From positions 1-57,457 of the forward strand of contig UQHZ01000013.1 in the NCBI GenBank assembly GCA_900541055.1: a stretch of DNA of 57,457 bases, in the 5' to 3' direction. Position 1 is the stretch's first letter. Every line of letters starts with the position of its first letter. Of the stretch, positions 42,172 to 50,810 are shown piece after piece. Below the pieces are notes generated by a model. It was not told the origin of the DNA. It searched no databases and saw nothing but the letters and a program-made list of their open reading frames with translations. Position numbers and translations under genes: made by a program. Source of the DNA: an uncultured Collinsella sp. GTDB taxonomy: Bacteria; Actinomycetota; Coriobacteriia; Coriobacteriales; Coriobacteriaceae.

Positions 42172-42175
42172 GTGA

Positions 42176-42383
42176 CGACTCGGCCGTTCGGGTCAGGTAG
42201 GCTGAATGGAATAGAGTGAATGGGCGCGCCGTTGGCACGCCCATTGTTTTTGAGGGGAACTCATTTTGAGGAAGCACCCGCCCTGCCGGGGCTCCCGGGT
42301 TCTGCAACGACTCGGCCGTTCGGGTCAGGCGGGGCTGAATGGAATTTGGTGAATGGGCGCGCCGTTGGCGCGCCCATTGTTTT
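42176..42383 (+). repeat. Tandemly duplicated ~75-bp block, each ending in a terminator-like hairpin
   Basis: 42176-42250 and 42308-42383 share CGACTCGGCCGTTCGGGTCA through GGGCGCGCCGTTGGC, CGCCCATTGTTTT, with few differences. The sequence before each copy (GGAACTCATT...GAGG) is also related, so the duplication unit is about 130 bp. Each copy ends in a GC-rich hairpin plus TTGTTTT, giving two tandem terminators after gatB. No gene lies between 42033 and 42568. Confidence 0.9.
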
Positions 42384-42568
42384 GTGGACGTGGCGCAGGG
42401 GCTGTCCCTTTGGTCACATCGCGCCTCAAGATTTCCAAAAAGTTAACCTTTGTTGACCTCATTAGTTAGATACACTAAACTCTTTTCTAAAAGTGTGCTC
42501 GAGCAAACTTGTTTACTCGGGTGCTGAGGCACCGTGCCGCGTCCAATGCGGCAAAAGGGAGAAGCAAC

Positions 42569-42814
42569 ATGAAGAAGTCGACGTTCAATACCCTGCTTGT
42601 CGGTGGCGGTTTTCTGCTTGGCACGGCCGGCATCAAGCTGCTTACCAGCGCTCCGGTCAAGAATGCCTGCGTGCAGGGTATCGCGTGCGGCATGCGCATC
42701 AAGAACGGCTACCAGGACATGGTCGAGCAGGCCAAGGCTAATGTCGACGACATGGTTGCCGAGGCTGCCTACATCACCCAGAGCGAGGCCGCTGCTGACG
42801 AGGCAGCCGAGTAA
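42569..42814 (+). CDS. Small membrane-anchored protein (DUF6110-like) partner of the P-type ATPase
   Basis: An 81-aa protein. The start at 42569 follows GGGAG. A hydrophobic N-terminus (TLLVGGGFLLGTAGIKLL) and TSAPVKNACVQGIACGMRIK match the small protein often encoded just ahead of HMA-containing P-type ATPases. The second half is an acidic, Ala-rich helix. The Cys pair in NACVQGIACG could touch metal. The ATPase gene starts 18 bp later, so the two are one operon. The function is unknown. Confidence 0.75.
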   Translation: MKKSTFNTLLVGGGFLLGTAGIKLLTSAPVKNACVQGIACGMRIKNGYQDMVEQAKANVDDMVAEAAYITQSEAAADEAAE

Positions 42815-42832
42815 CGCTCCCAGGCACAAACT

Positions 42833-44908
42833 ATGAGATTCTCGATTATTAGCGAGATCCCCGGCAGGACCCGTCTTCAATTGGCGGGTCCTGTGCCAGA
42901 GAGCGATCTCGATGCACTTCTTAAGCTCAGCGGCGATATCGACGGCGTGCACAAGGTGCGCGTGTATGGCCGCATTGGCCAGATGGCGCTGGAGTACGAC
43001 GAGCCGCGCCGCGCAAGCGTGCTCGACGCCTTGGGCGCACTCGATGCCCAGGCCGTTGCCGACGCAAAGACGGGTTACGTGATGCAGCTTGAGCCACGCA
43101 AGCACAAGCTCGTCATGGATCTTGCCACACTTATCGGTGTCCACTACGCGCGCCGCTGGTTCTTGCCGACGCCTCTGCGTGCGGTGTTTGTCGTGGCCGG
43201 TTACATGACATTTTTGCGCGCCGCCCTTCATGAGCTGGCGCAGCCGCGCCTGACCGTTCCCGTGCTCGACGCTTCGGCCATCGGCATTTCGTTCGTCAAG
43301 CGCGATGTCGACACCGCGGGCCAGACAATGTTCCTGCTCAACGTGGGCGAGCTGCTCGAGGACTACACCCGCGCCATGAGCGAAAACGAGCTCATCAACT
43401 CGCTGCTCGATGTGCCCGACAAGGCGCAAAAGGTCGTCGGCGACACCGAGGTAAGCGTTGCCGCGACCGAGCTCGAGCCCGGCGATCTGGTCGCCGTGCG
43501 CACTGGCATGTCCATTTGCATCGACGGTGTTGTCGAACAGGGGAGCGCTATGGTCAACCAGGCGACCCTGACCGGCGAGCCGTTGGCCGTCGAGCGCAGC
43601 GTGGGCGACGACGTGTTCGCCGGCACCGTCGTGGAAGACGGCAGCATCTTGGTGCGTGTGCGCGCCAATACGGCGCAAACCAAACTGCGCTCAATCGTCT
43701 CGCTCGTGCAGACGGCCGACTCGCTCAAGTCCGAGGGCCAGTCGCATATGGAGGACCTTGCCAACAAGATCGTCCCGTGGAACTTCCTGCTCGCGGGCCT
43801 GGTTGCGCTTACCACCCGCAGCCTCATCAAGACCTCGGCGGCACTGATGGTCGACTACTCGTGCGCACTCAAGCTCACGGGCTCCGTCGCCGTCATGACC
43901 GCCATGAGCGATGCCGCCAAGATGGGCGTCATGGTCAAGGGCGCGAAGTACTTTGAGTCGTTTGCCAAGGCCGATACCATTGTCTTTGACAAGACCGGTA
44001 CGCTGACCGAGGCGCAGCCACGTCTTGCCTGCGTACTCACCACCGACGGCTGGAGCGAGGACGAGATTCTGCGCCTTTCTGCCTGTCTGGAGGAGCATTT
44101 CCCGCATCCGGTGGCGCGTGCCGTGGTCAACGCCGCCCGCGAGCGCGGGCTCGAGCACCGCGAGCGCCATGCTGCGGTCGAGTATATTGTGGCGCACGGC
44201 ATCGCTTCGTCCATCGAGGGGCGTCGCGCGATTATCGGCTCGGCGCACTTTGTGTTTGAGGACGAGGGCGCGCAGCTCGAGTCCGACATTAAGGAGCGCA
44301 TCGAGTCCCAGATGCAGGGCCTGTCGCCGCTGTATCTGGCGGTCGATGGCAAGGTTGTCGGCGTGCTCGGTATCGAGGATCCGCTCAAGCCTGGGGTCCG
44401 TGAGGCCATCGCCGACCTGCATGCGCTGGGCGTCAAGCATGTCGTTATGCTCACGGGCGATTCGGAGCGCACGGCCGAGCGCATTGCTCGCGAGGCAGGT
44501 GTCGACGAGTTTAAGGCCGAGCTGTTGCCCGAGGACAAGTACGCGTATGTTGAGCGCATTAAGGGCGAGGGGCGCCACGTTGCCATGGTGGGCGACGGCG
44601 TCAACGATTCGCCGGCGCTCGGTTTGGCCGACGTGGGCCTGGCGATGGGTGGCGGAAGCGACATCGCCAAGGAGGTCGCCGATATCATCCTGACCGATAC
44701 GGATCTGGCCGCGATCGTGCGTCTGCGCCGCATGAGCCAGGGCCTCATTGATCGTCTGACGAGTTCGTATTCCAAGGTGATGCTCACCAACTCGGCGCTG
44801 TTGGCATTGGGTATTACCGGCATGATTACTCCGCAGACGTCGTCACTGCTGCACAACAGCTCAACGATCGCCTACAGTCTGGGCAACGCAAAGGCGTACC
44901 TGCGTTAG
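42833..44908 (+). CDS. P1B-type metal-translocating ATPase with SCA motif
   Basis: A 691-aa cation pump. The N-terminal 75 residues are an HMA-like domain without CxxC (IPGRTRLQLAGPV). The actuator has LTGEPL; the phosphorylated residue is Asp386 (FDKTGTLTE); the HP motif reads FPHPVARAV; the hinge is VGDGVNDSPAL. In the transport helix the usual Cys-Pro-x is replaced by Ser-Cys-Ala at Cys344 (DYSCALKLTGSVAV), with no Pro. This variant occurs in a poorly characterised P1B group linked to the small upstream protein; metal specificity cannot be predicted. A terminator follows. Confidence 0.88.
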   Translation: MRFSIISEIPGRTRLQLAGPVPESDLDALLKLSGDIDGVHKVRVYGRIGQMALEYDEPRRASVLDALGALDAQAVADAKTGYVMQLEPRKHKLVMDLATLIGVHYARRWFLPTPLRAVFVVAGYMTFLRAALHELAQPRLTVPVLDASAIGISFVKRDVDTAGQTMFLLNVGELLEDYTRAMSENELINSLLDVPDKAQKVVGDTEVSVAATELEPGDLVAVRTGMSICIDGVVEQGSAMVNQATLTGEPLAVERSVGDDVFAGTVVEDGSILVRVRANTAQTKLRSIVSLVQTADSLKSEGQSHMEDLANKIVPWNFLLAGLVALTTRSLIKTSAALMVDYSCALKLTGSVAVMTAMSDAAKMGVMVKGAKYFESFAKADTIVFDKTGTLTEAQPRLACVLTTDGWSEDEILRLSACLEEHFPHPVARAVVNAARERGLEHRERHAAVEYIVAHGIASSIEGRRAIIGSAHFVFEDEGAQLESDIKERIESQMQGLSPLYLAVDGKVVGVLGIEDPLKPGVREAIADLHALGVKHVVMLTGDSERTAERIAREAGVDEFKAELLPEDKYAYVERIKGEGRHVAMVGDGVNDSPALGLADVGLAMGGGSDIAKEVADIILTDTDLAAIVRLRRMSQGLIDRLTSSYSKVMLTNSALLALGITGMITPQTSSLLHNSSTIAYSLGNAKAYLR

Positions 44909-44927
44909 CGTTTTCGATTGAGTATAT

Positions 44928-44977
44928 GGCCTGCATTCGGGCGGCACCGTAGCCGCCAGGGTGCAGGCCTTCTTTTG
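44928..44977 (+). terminator. Terminator of the P-type ATPase operon
   Basis: GGCCTGCA (44928-44935) pairs with TGCAGGCC (44962-44969), with an inner GGCGGC/GCCGCC stem, then TTCTTTTG. Confidence 0.9.
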
Positions 44978-44978
44978 T

Positions 44979-45024
44979 TTGACGAGATGTTAGCTCGGAT
45001 ATATGCTCGTGCTAGCAATGCTAG
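44979..45024 (+). promoter_or_regulatory. Promoter and operator of the RHH/PIN module
   Basis: TTGACG (44979-44984) and TATGCT (45002-45007) are 17 bp apart. The perfect palindrome CTAGCAATGCTAG (45012-45024) covers the transcription start, as expected for ribbon-helix-helix autorepression. Confidence 0.75.
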
Positions 45025-45047
45025 TAAATGCTGAAGGTGAGGTTGAG

Positions 45048-45401
45048 ATGGCTACCGTTGGCAGCATGGCACAGGTGAATGTTCGCGTAGATCGCTCGGT
45101 TAAAGAGCGCGCTGAGGAAGCGTTGCGGCTTTCGGGCAGATCACTGCCCGAGCTCATCAAAAAGGTGGTGGCCAAGGTCGCACAGGGTGGCGGGCAGTGT
45201 GAGGAAGTGCTGTCTGCCGTTGATGGCCGGCAGCAGACCGTCGCGCCCGATACGCCGTTCGCCGCATCATGGGCGGCGGCGGATCAGCTTTACGCGGACC
45301 TGGGTATCGATACGTCGCCCGTATCCGACGATCGCGATTGGGACACAATCTATTCCGACGCCATGGATGAGCATTATCGCCAAAAGGGGATGATCCTGTG
45401 A
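45048..45401 (+). CDS. RelB/DinJ-like ribbon-helix-helix antitoxin
   Basis: A 117-aa protein. The start at 45048 follows GAAGGTGAGG; the ATG at 45003 lies in the -10 and is excluded. The RHH fold is seen in MAQVNVRVDRSVKERAEEAL and SGRSLPELIKKVVAKV. The tail (DDRDWDTIYSDAMDEHYRQKG) is acidic and flexible, suited to binding a toxin. The stop overlaps the toxin start (GTGA). RelB/DinJ antitoxins usually pair with RelE/YafQ RNases, so the PIN partner here is a mixed combination. Confidence 0.85.
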   Translation: MATVGSMAQVNVRVDRSVKERAEEALRLSGRSLPELIKKVVAKVAQGGGQCEEVLSAVDGRQQTVAPDTPFAASWAAADQLYADLGIDTSPVSDDRDWDTIYSDAMDEHYRQKGMIL

Positions 45402-45913
45402 GCGGGTCTCCCCTCAAAATAATGGTGGACGCCAACGTATGGGTTGATTCGTTTTGCGTCGACCATGCCGAGTCGCTTGCCGCGCGTGCGTTTATTGGGC
45501 AGGCGACGGAGACGGGGGCGTTGCTGTTCTTCCCGGTGCATATCGCTAAGGACGTGCTGTACGTTGTCCAATACGAGCTGAAGCGTAGCGTTCTTGCCAG
45601 CGGGGGAGCACTCGACGAGGCATCTGCCCGCGCAATTGGCGATGCGGCGCTGGCATTTGTTCGGAACATGACCGAAAACGCCACGGCCGTGGGTGTAGAT
45701 GCGTCGGACCTTTGGCTGGCCGACAAATACTTAGCGCTCCATCGCGATTACGAGGACAACTTGGTGCTCGCCGCGTGCAAGCGCGCACAGGTCGATTACT
45801 TGGTGACTAACGATCGCAAACTGCTCGAACATGCCGATCTTGCAGCGAAGACCTCGCGCCAAATGATGCCGATTCTTGCTTTGGCCGAACGCGGTGGCGC
45901 GGCTATCGGTTGA
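45398..45913 (+). CDS. PIN-domain toxin (VapC-like ribonuclease)
   Basis: A 171-aa protein with a GTG start overlapping the antitoxin stop and GGGGATG upstream. The PIN acidic residues are visible: Asp in KIMVDANVWVD, acidic pair in YEDNLVLAACKRAQ, and Asp in YLVTNDRKLLEHA. PIN toxins cleave tRNA or rRNA. It is somewhat longer than typical VapC (about 130 residues), with extra sequence at YVVQYELKRSVLASGG. Confidence 0.87.
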   Translation: MSGSPLKIMVDANVWVDSFCVDHAESLAARAFIGQATETGALLFFPVHIAKDVLYVVQYELKRSVLASGGALDEASARAIGDAALAFVRNMTENATAVGVDASDLWLADKYLALHRDYEDNLVLAACKRAQVDYLVTNDRKLLEHADLAAKTSRQMMPILALAERGGAAIG

Positions 45914-45971
45914 CGCGAACTGTTTGCGGGCCTCTTGGACGACGATGCGCCAAGGGACCCGCGTCTGCTAT

Positions 45972-46406
45972 TTACAAAAGCTCGGCCTTAATGGTGGGAC
46001 TTTCTGCGAGCTGCTCGGTTGCCTTTTCGTCGGAGCTGTCGAGTGCTGCCAGACTGCGGTAGACCCACTCGTTGACCTGGGTGTTCTTGACGCCTGCGGT
46101 CTGCATAAGGGTGCCTAACTCGCGGATTGCTGCGAACAGATCGGCTTTGGGACCTGCGAGCTCGACCTCGATGCCGTGGTGGGCGGCCACGCCGCGGTTC
46201 TCGCTCACGTGGTCGATAAAGCTCTCGACGGTCTCAAGCTGCTGGGCGAGAGCTGCATTATCGTCGGCGTCCAGCGCGACGAGTGCGTTCGATACCGTGA
46301 GGGCGGGATGTCCGCAGGGGACAAAGCCTTCGATGACATCCATAGCTTCGGTAATGGTTGAGCCCAGGCCTGCGAGGGCATTGACGAGTTGCTGCTTGGT
46401 ATCCAT
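45972..46406 (-). CDS. Hypothetical small helical protein
   Basis: A 144-aa protein, start behind GAAAGGACC. It is mostly helical and acidic (LVNALAGLGSTITEAMDVIEG, LAQQLETVESFIDHVSENRG, AIRELGTLMQTAG), without signal peptide or membrane segment. No family was recognised. It stands alone, convergent with the PIN toxin gene. A CGHPA motif is the only Cys/His site. Confidence 0.7.
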   Translation of the reverse strand: MDTKQQLVNALAGLGSTITEAMDVIEGFVPCGHPALTVSNALVALDADDNAALAQQLETVESFIDHVSENRGVAAHHGIEVELAGPKADLFAAIRELGTLMQTAGVKNTQVNEWVYRSLAALDSSDEKATEQLAESPTIKAELL

Positions 46407-46643
46407 AACGGTCCTTTCGACGGGTCAATTTCGCTTGGCGAAAATATACGTGACGCGATCGGTAGCAAAAGTGCGAAGTGCGGCGCACATTGGGGTCTTC
46501 ACAGCTCGTGCATAGAACAGCTGTCCGCTTTCAGAACGTGGTAAGATAGCACTCCACAAGCGGGGCTCGCCCCGCATGTTCCTTGAAAAGTCGACGGGTG
46601 TTGGGCGCTCATGCCCAATGCCATCCAGACTTTCCCGACATTC

Positions 46644-47007
46644 GGGGGCGACTGGTTTCGACACGATAGCTCTGAGAGAGGAAGCAAGCCGAGGTCTCCT
46701 CGCCTCGTTAAACAGGGGTACCGTCAAATTGAATTGACAACAACTCTTCTTTTGAGCCTATGGCTCTCGCTGCTTAGTTTATAGCGGCGCGTCAACCCGG
46801 TGATTTCCCCGACACCGGCGCGACGTCATGTTAGGGGAATGCTCCTGCGCACGTAATCGGTATGGCGCAGGCTAAGACCGAACCGGTTAGGACGCCGCGA
46901 GCGTGTCGCTGCGCGCAAAGCGTCCGAGACTAAACCAGCGACTGAGCTTGGAGATGCCAATCAGGGGGCTTTCGTGGACCGGAGTTCGATTCTCCGCGCC
47001 TCCACCA
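46644..47007 (+). ncRNA. ssrA: Transfer-messenger RNA
   Basis: The 5' end GGGGGCGACTGGTTTCGAC and the 3' end GGAGTTCGATTCTCCGCGCC (then TCCACCA) form the alanyl-tRNA-like domain, with CCA encoded. The tag frame starts at GAC 46736 and reads DNNSSFEPMALAA before TAG at 46775, so the added tag is ADNNSSFEPMALAA; the ALAA end is the protease signal. Pseudoknot stems such as GGTGATTTCCCCGACACC and TGCGCACG...TGGCGCAGG are visible between. The length of about 364 nt is normal. Ribosome rescue is its role, with SmpB encoded elsewhere. Confidence 0.96.
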
Positions 47008-47015
47008 TAAGTAAC

Positions 47016-47053
47016 AGGCAGGTAGATATTCGTATCTACCTGCCTTTTTATTT
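47016..47053 (+). terminator. Terminator of ssrA
   Basis: AGGCAGGTAGATA and TATCTACCTGCCT pair perfectly around TTCG, followed by TTTTATTT. Confidence 0.96.
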
Positions 47054-47063
47054 CTAGTCCGTA

Positions 47064-47082
47064 CCGCGGAGAATCGAACTCT
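47064..47082 (-). repeat. Inverted copy 1 of the tmRNA 3' end
   Basis: CCGCGGAGAATCGAACTCT contains the reverse complement of the tmRNA T-arm (46982-46998). It lies 57 bp past the tmRNA end. The region up to 47364 holds no gene; it also has hairpins such as GCGTATTTG/CAAATACGC near 47161-47183. Confidence 0.75.
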
Positions 47083-47274
47083 ATGCAGGGCGCGGGCGTA
47101 AAGAAAACGCGTAAGCGTTTTTAGCCCGCGGGCGAGGACGCCGGCAGGCGGCCGAAGCCGGTGCGTATTTGCGTAGCAAATACGCGGATTCTCCGCGCAA
47201 AGCCCCAACCCAAAACAGATGCGATGTTTATCGAATCTCAGCTGGCCTCGCCCAGCATCAACGGATCCCCCAAA

Positions 47275-47293
47275 CCGCGGAGAATCGAACTCT
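47275..47293 (-). repeat. Inverted copy 2 of the tmRNA 3' end
   Basis: The same 19 bases as at 47064-47082, so the intervening 211 bp are bounded by direct repeats of a tmRNA-end fragment, as seen at scars of elements that integrate in ssrA. Confidence 0.75.
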
Positions 47294-47364
47294 GCTCCAA
47301 AACCCGCGCCCTCCATCCCAAAACTGGGTAGAAGAAGGCTAAAACGCAATCGCAGGAGGTCAAC

Positions 47365-48243
47365 ATGACTGCAGAAGATAAGGCAAAGAACGCTGGCAAG
47401 GTCGCGCTCGTCCTGGAGGGCGGCAGCTTCCGCGGGCAGTTTACCGCGGGCGTGCTCGACGTCCTCATGGAGGCTGGCGTCGAGATTCCGGCTGTCTACG
47501 GTGTATCGGCCGGCGCCCTCAACGGCGTGAACTACAAGTCGCACCAGATCGGCCGTGCCAACCGCATCAACCTGGCTTTCTGCAACGACAGCCGCTTCAT
47601 GGGCGCCGCATCGTTTGCGTCCACGGGCTCTATTGTGGGTTACGACTTTATCTTCAACGATGTCCAGGACCGCTTGGATCCCTTTGACAACGAGACGTTC
47701 GACGCGAGCCCCATCGAGATGTACGCCGTCGCGACGGACATGCTCTTTGGAACCGCCACGTACCTCCCGGTCAAAAGCGCCGTGCTCGACCTCGACGCCG
47801 TGCGTGCCTCGACCTCGCTGCCGCTGGTGACGCCGCCGGTCGAGATTGACGGGCACAAATACGTCGACGGTGGCGTAGCCGATTCGATCCCCATCGAGCA
47901 CGTGCTGGAGGAGGCGGGCTTCGACCGTGCGGTCGTCATCGTCACGCAGGACCGCTCGTACGAGAAAAAGCCATACGAGTTTATGCCTGCCGCGCGTGCG
48001 CGTTATGCCGACTACCCCTATCTGCTCGAGGGAATCGAGACGCGCCACGACCGCTACAACATACAACGCATGCACCTTTGGAAGTATGAGCGCGAGGGCC
48101 GCGCGTTGGTCGTCGCTCCGCAAAAGCCGGTCGAGGTCGGTCATGTCGAGCACGATTCGGCAAAGCTTTTGGACCTGTATATCCAGGGCCGCCAGGAGGC
48201 AAAGCGCCTGCTAGCGGAAATCCAAGAGTTCGTTGAGCGCTAG
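47365..48243 (+). CDS. Patatin-like phospholipase (RssA/YjjU type)
   Basis: A 292-aa acyl hydrolase. The start at 47365 follows AGGAGG. The oxyanion loop is EGGSFRGQF, the nucleophile Ser48 (GVSAGAL) and the catalytic Asp168 (YVDGGVAD). The remaining part includes VVIVTQDRSYEKKP and a basic C-terminal region. It is of the small bacterial patatin group that acts on phospholipids or lipids; the natural substrate is unknown. Monocistronic. Confidence 0.9.
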   Translation: MTAEDKAKNAGKVALVLEGGSFRGQFTAGVLDVLMEAGVEIPAVYGVSAGALNGVNYKSHQIGRANRINLAFCNDSRFMGAASFASTGSIVGYDFIFNDVQDRLDPFDNETFDASPIEMYAVATDMLFGTATYLPVKSAVLDLDAVRASTSLPLVTPPVEIDGHKYVDGGVADSIPIEHVLEEAGFDRAVVIVTQDRSYEKKPYEFMPAARARYADYPYLLEGIETRHDRYNIQRMHLWKYEREGRALVVAPQKPVEVGHVEHDSAKLLDLYIQGRQEAKRLLAEIQEFVER

Positions 48244-48343
48244 CGACGGCGAACTCTCAAAAAATGACAACAGCTAAAGAGCTGGAAAATCACGGCTCGT
48301 GGATGACATGTGCAGAAACTCTGGTCGGAGCCAAAATACCTGT

Positions 48344-48371
48344 TGACTCGTACGGCGAGCGGGGTAATATG
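48344..48371 (+). promoter_or_regulatory. Promoter of the rplM-rpsI operon
   Basis: TTGACT (48344-48349) and TAATAT (48366-48371) with 16 bp between, leaving a leader of about 58 nt before the GTG start. No clear L13-leader structure was recognised by eye. Confidence 0.75.
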
Positions 48372-48436
48372 GACGGGTTACTTGCAGAGCCCCGTGAATC
48401 TCTGTAACAACACGTACTGTACATGGAGGAGTCTAA

Positions 48437-48880
48437 GTGATTTCGAAATCGACTCACTACGCCAAGCAGGGCGAGGTCCAGCGCAACTGGGTTCTCGTCG
48501 ACGCCGATGGTGCTGTCCTGGGCCGTCTTGCCACCCAGATCGCAATGATCCTGCGCGGTAAGAACAAGCCCCAGTTCACGCCCAACAGCGACTGCGGCGA
48601 CTTCGTTGTCGTCATCAACGCCGATAAGGTCCAGCTTACCGGTAACAAGGCCGACACGAAGACCTATTATCGCCACAGCGGCTACAACGGCGGCCTCAAG
48701 GCTGAGAGCTTCCGCCAGGCTATGGAGAAGCACCCGGAGAAGGTCATCGAGCGCGCCGTTCGCGGTATGCTGCCCAAGACCACCCTCGGCCGTGCCCAGA
48801 TGACCAAGCTTAAGGTCTACGCTGGTGCCGAGCATCCGCATGCTGCCCAGAACCCCACGAAGATTGAGCTGGAGGCTTAA
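48437..48880 (+). CDS. rplM: 50S ribosomal protein L13
   Basis: A 147-aa ribosomal protein. The GTG start at 48437 follows GGAGGAG. Signature segments WVLVDADGAVLGRLATQIAM, TGNKADTKTYYRHSGYNGG and GMLPKTTLGRAQMTKLKVYAG are present. It is followed after 2 bp by rpsI, the conserved operon order. Confidence 0.98.
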   Translation: MISKSTHYAKQGEVQRNWVLVDADGAVLGRLATQIAMILRGKNKPQFTPNSDCGDFVVVINADKVQLTGNKADTKTYYRHSGYNGGLKAESFRQAMEKHPEKVIERAVRGMLPKTTLGRAQMTKLKVYAGAEHPHAAQNPTKIELEA

Positions 48881-48882
48881 AG

Positions 48883-49278
<396 letters not shown>

Positions 49279-49308
49279 GGTTTTATCTCCTTTCGAGATA
49301 CAATGTAC

Positions 49309-49352
49309 AAGCGGGGCCTGCCGATTCCTCGGCGGGTCCCGCTTTTCTTTTT
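49309..49352 (+). terminator. Terminator of rplM-rpsI
   Basis: AAGCGGGGCCTGCCGA pairs with TCGGCGGGTCCCGCTT (one mismatch) around a short loop, then TTCTTTTT. Confidence 0.93.
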
Positions 49353-49401
49353 CGACTAGGGTGGGCGGTTGCATATCGCCTGCTAGGGAAGGAGCGATCC
49401 T

Positions 49402-50739
49402 ATGCCCCAGAACATCTTCGGTACCGACGGCGTCCGTGGCGTTGCCAACGCCGACCTCTCGTGCGACCTCGCGTTTCGCCTGGGCCGCGCGGCGACCAAG
49501 TTTCTTGGTCCGGACATCTGCATCGGCCGTGACACGCGCCTTTCGGGCACCATGCTCGAGAGTGCTCTGACCGCCGGCATTATGGCCGAGGGCGGCCGTC
49601 CGCACTGCTGCGGCGTCATTCCTACGCCGGCCGTGGCGCTGCTCACCGTCCAAAACGAGCTCGATGGCGGCATTGTCATCTCCGCTTCGCACAATCCGCC
49701 GGAGTTCAACGGCATCAAGTTCTTTAGCCGCAAGGGCATGAAGCTTCCCGATGCTGTCGAGGAAGAGATCAGCGCCTGGGTCATGTCCGAGGAAGCCATG
49801 GCTGCCGACACGCTGCCGACCGGTGCCGGCGTGGGCCACATCATCAAGATGAAGGACGCTCGCAAGGCATACGTCGACCACGCCATCGATACGCTTGATG
49901 GCCTGAGGCTTGACGGCCTGGTCGTTGCCGTCGACTGCGGCCATGGCGCTTCTTGCCAGACCACGCCCGCCGCACTGCAGCGCCTAGGTGCTACGGTCCA
50001 TGCCATCAACACCGATTATTGCGGTACCGACATTAACGTTGAGTGCGGCTCTACGCACCTCGAGCCTCTGCGCGAGCTCGTGCTGCGCACCCATGCTGAC
50101 ATCGGTCTGGCCCACGACGGCGACGCCGACCGCGTGTTGTTCGTGGACAGCGAGGGCAATGAGATCGACGGTGACTACATCCTGGCTATCTGCGGTTCTG
50201 ACCTCGCCGCTCGCGGCAAGCTCGCCAACTCCGAGATCGTCTCGACCGTCATGTGCAACCTGGGCTTCTCCATCGCTATGAAGGAGCAGGGCTTCGAGAT
50301 GGTTCAGACCGCCGTGGGCGACCGCTACGTTCTGGAGCGCATGCTCGCGGACGGTGCCGTCATCGGTGGCGAGCAGTCCGGCCACATCATCTTCCTGGAG
50401 CACAACACCACCGGTGACGGCCTGGTGACGGCTCTGCAGCTGCTGGCCGTGCTCAAGCGCACCGGTCGCACCCTCACCGATCTTGCCGGCATCATGAAGA
50501 AGTACCCGCAGGTACTCGTCAACGTGCATTCCGACAACAAGGCTGGTCTGGACGATTGCCAGCCCATTTGGGATGCCGTCGCTGCTGCCGAGAAGGAGCT
50601 TGACGGCCGCGGCCGCATTCTGGTGCGCCCGAGCGGTACCGAGCCGCTGGTCCGCGTGATGGCCGAGGCCGAGACGCACGAGCTGACCCAGCGCGTTGTC
50701 GACGACATCGTCGAGGTTGTCAAGCGCGAACTTCCCTAA
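49402..50739 (+). CDS. glmM: Phosphoglucosamine mutase
   Basis: A 445-aa enzyme interconverting glucosamine-6-P and glucosamine-1-P for peptidoglycan precursors. The start follows AAGGAGCG. The phosphoserine is Ser96 in SASHNPPEFNG, the metal loop is DGDADR, the sugar-binding GEQSGH and the phosphate-binding RPSGTEP are all present, with the N-terminal FGTDGVRG. Downstream, nagB converts glucosamine-6-P to fructose-6-P, so this locus contains both anabolic and catabolic steps at the same metabolite. Confidence 0.97.
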   Translation: MPQNIFGTDGVRGVANADLSCDLAFRLGRAATKFLGPDICIGRDTRLSGTMLESALTAGIMAEGGRPHCCGVIPTPAVALLTVQNELDGGIVISASHNPPEFNGIKFFSRKGMKLPDAVEEEISAWVMSEEAMAADTLPTGAGVGHIIKMKDARKAYVDHAIDTLDGLRLDGLVVAVDCGHGASCQTTPAALQRLGATVHAINTDYCGTDINVECGSTHLEPLRELVLRTHADIGLAHDGDADRVLFVDSEGNEIDGDYILAICGSDLAARGKLANSEIVSTVMCNLGFSIAMKEQGFEMVQTAVGDRYVLERMLADGAVIGGEQSGHIIFLEHNTTGDGLVTALQLLAVLKRTGRTLTDLAGIMKKYPQVLVNVHSDNKAGLDDCQPIWDAVAAAEKELDGRGRILVRPSGTEPLVRVMAEAETHELTQRVVDDIVEVVKRELP

Positions 50740-50810
50740 TGGTCAAAAACGGGTGCCAAGTGGTAAACTGTTAAGGTTATTTTGGTTGATCGGTATGTCC
50801 GAGGGGGAGC

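Noticed and set aside
45003..45401. Upstream ATG at 45003 for the antitoxin
   Set aside because: It lies inside the -10 hexamer, so it cannot be on the transcript; the ATG at 45048 has a good ribosome site.
47008..47364. Active genomic island in ssrA
   Set aside because: No integrase or cargo gene lies next to the tmRNA; only short inverted fragments remain.
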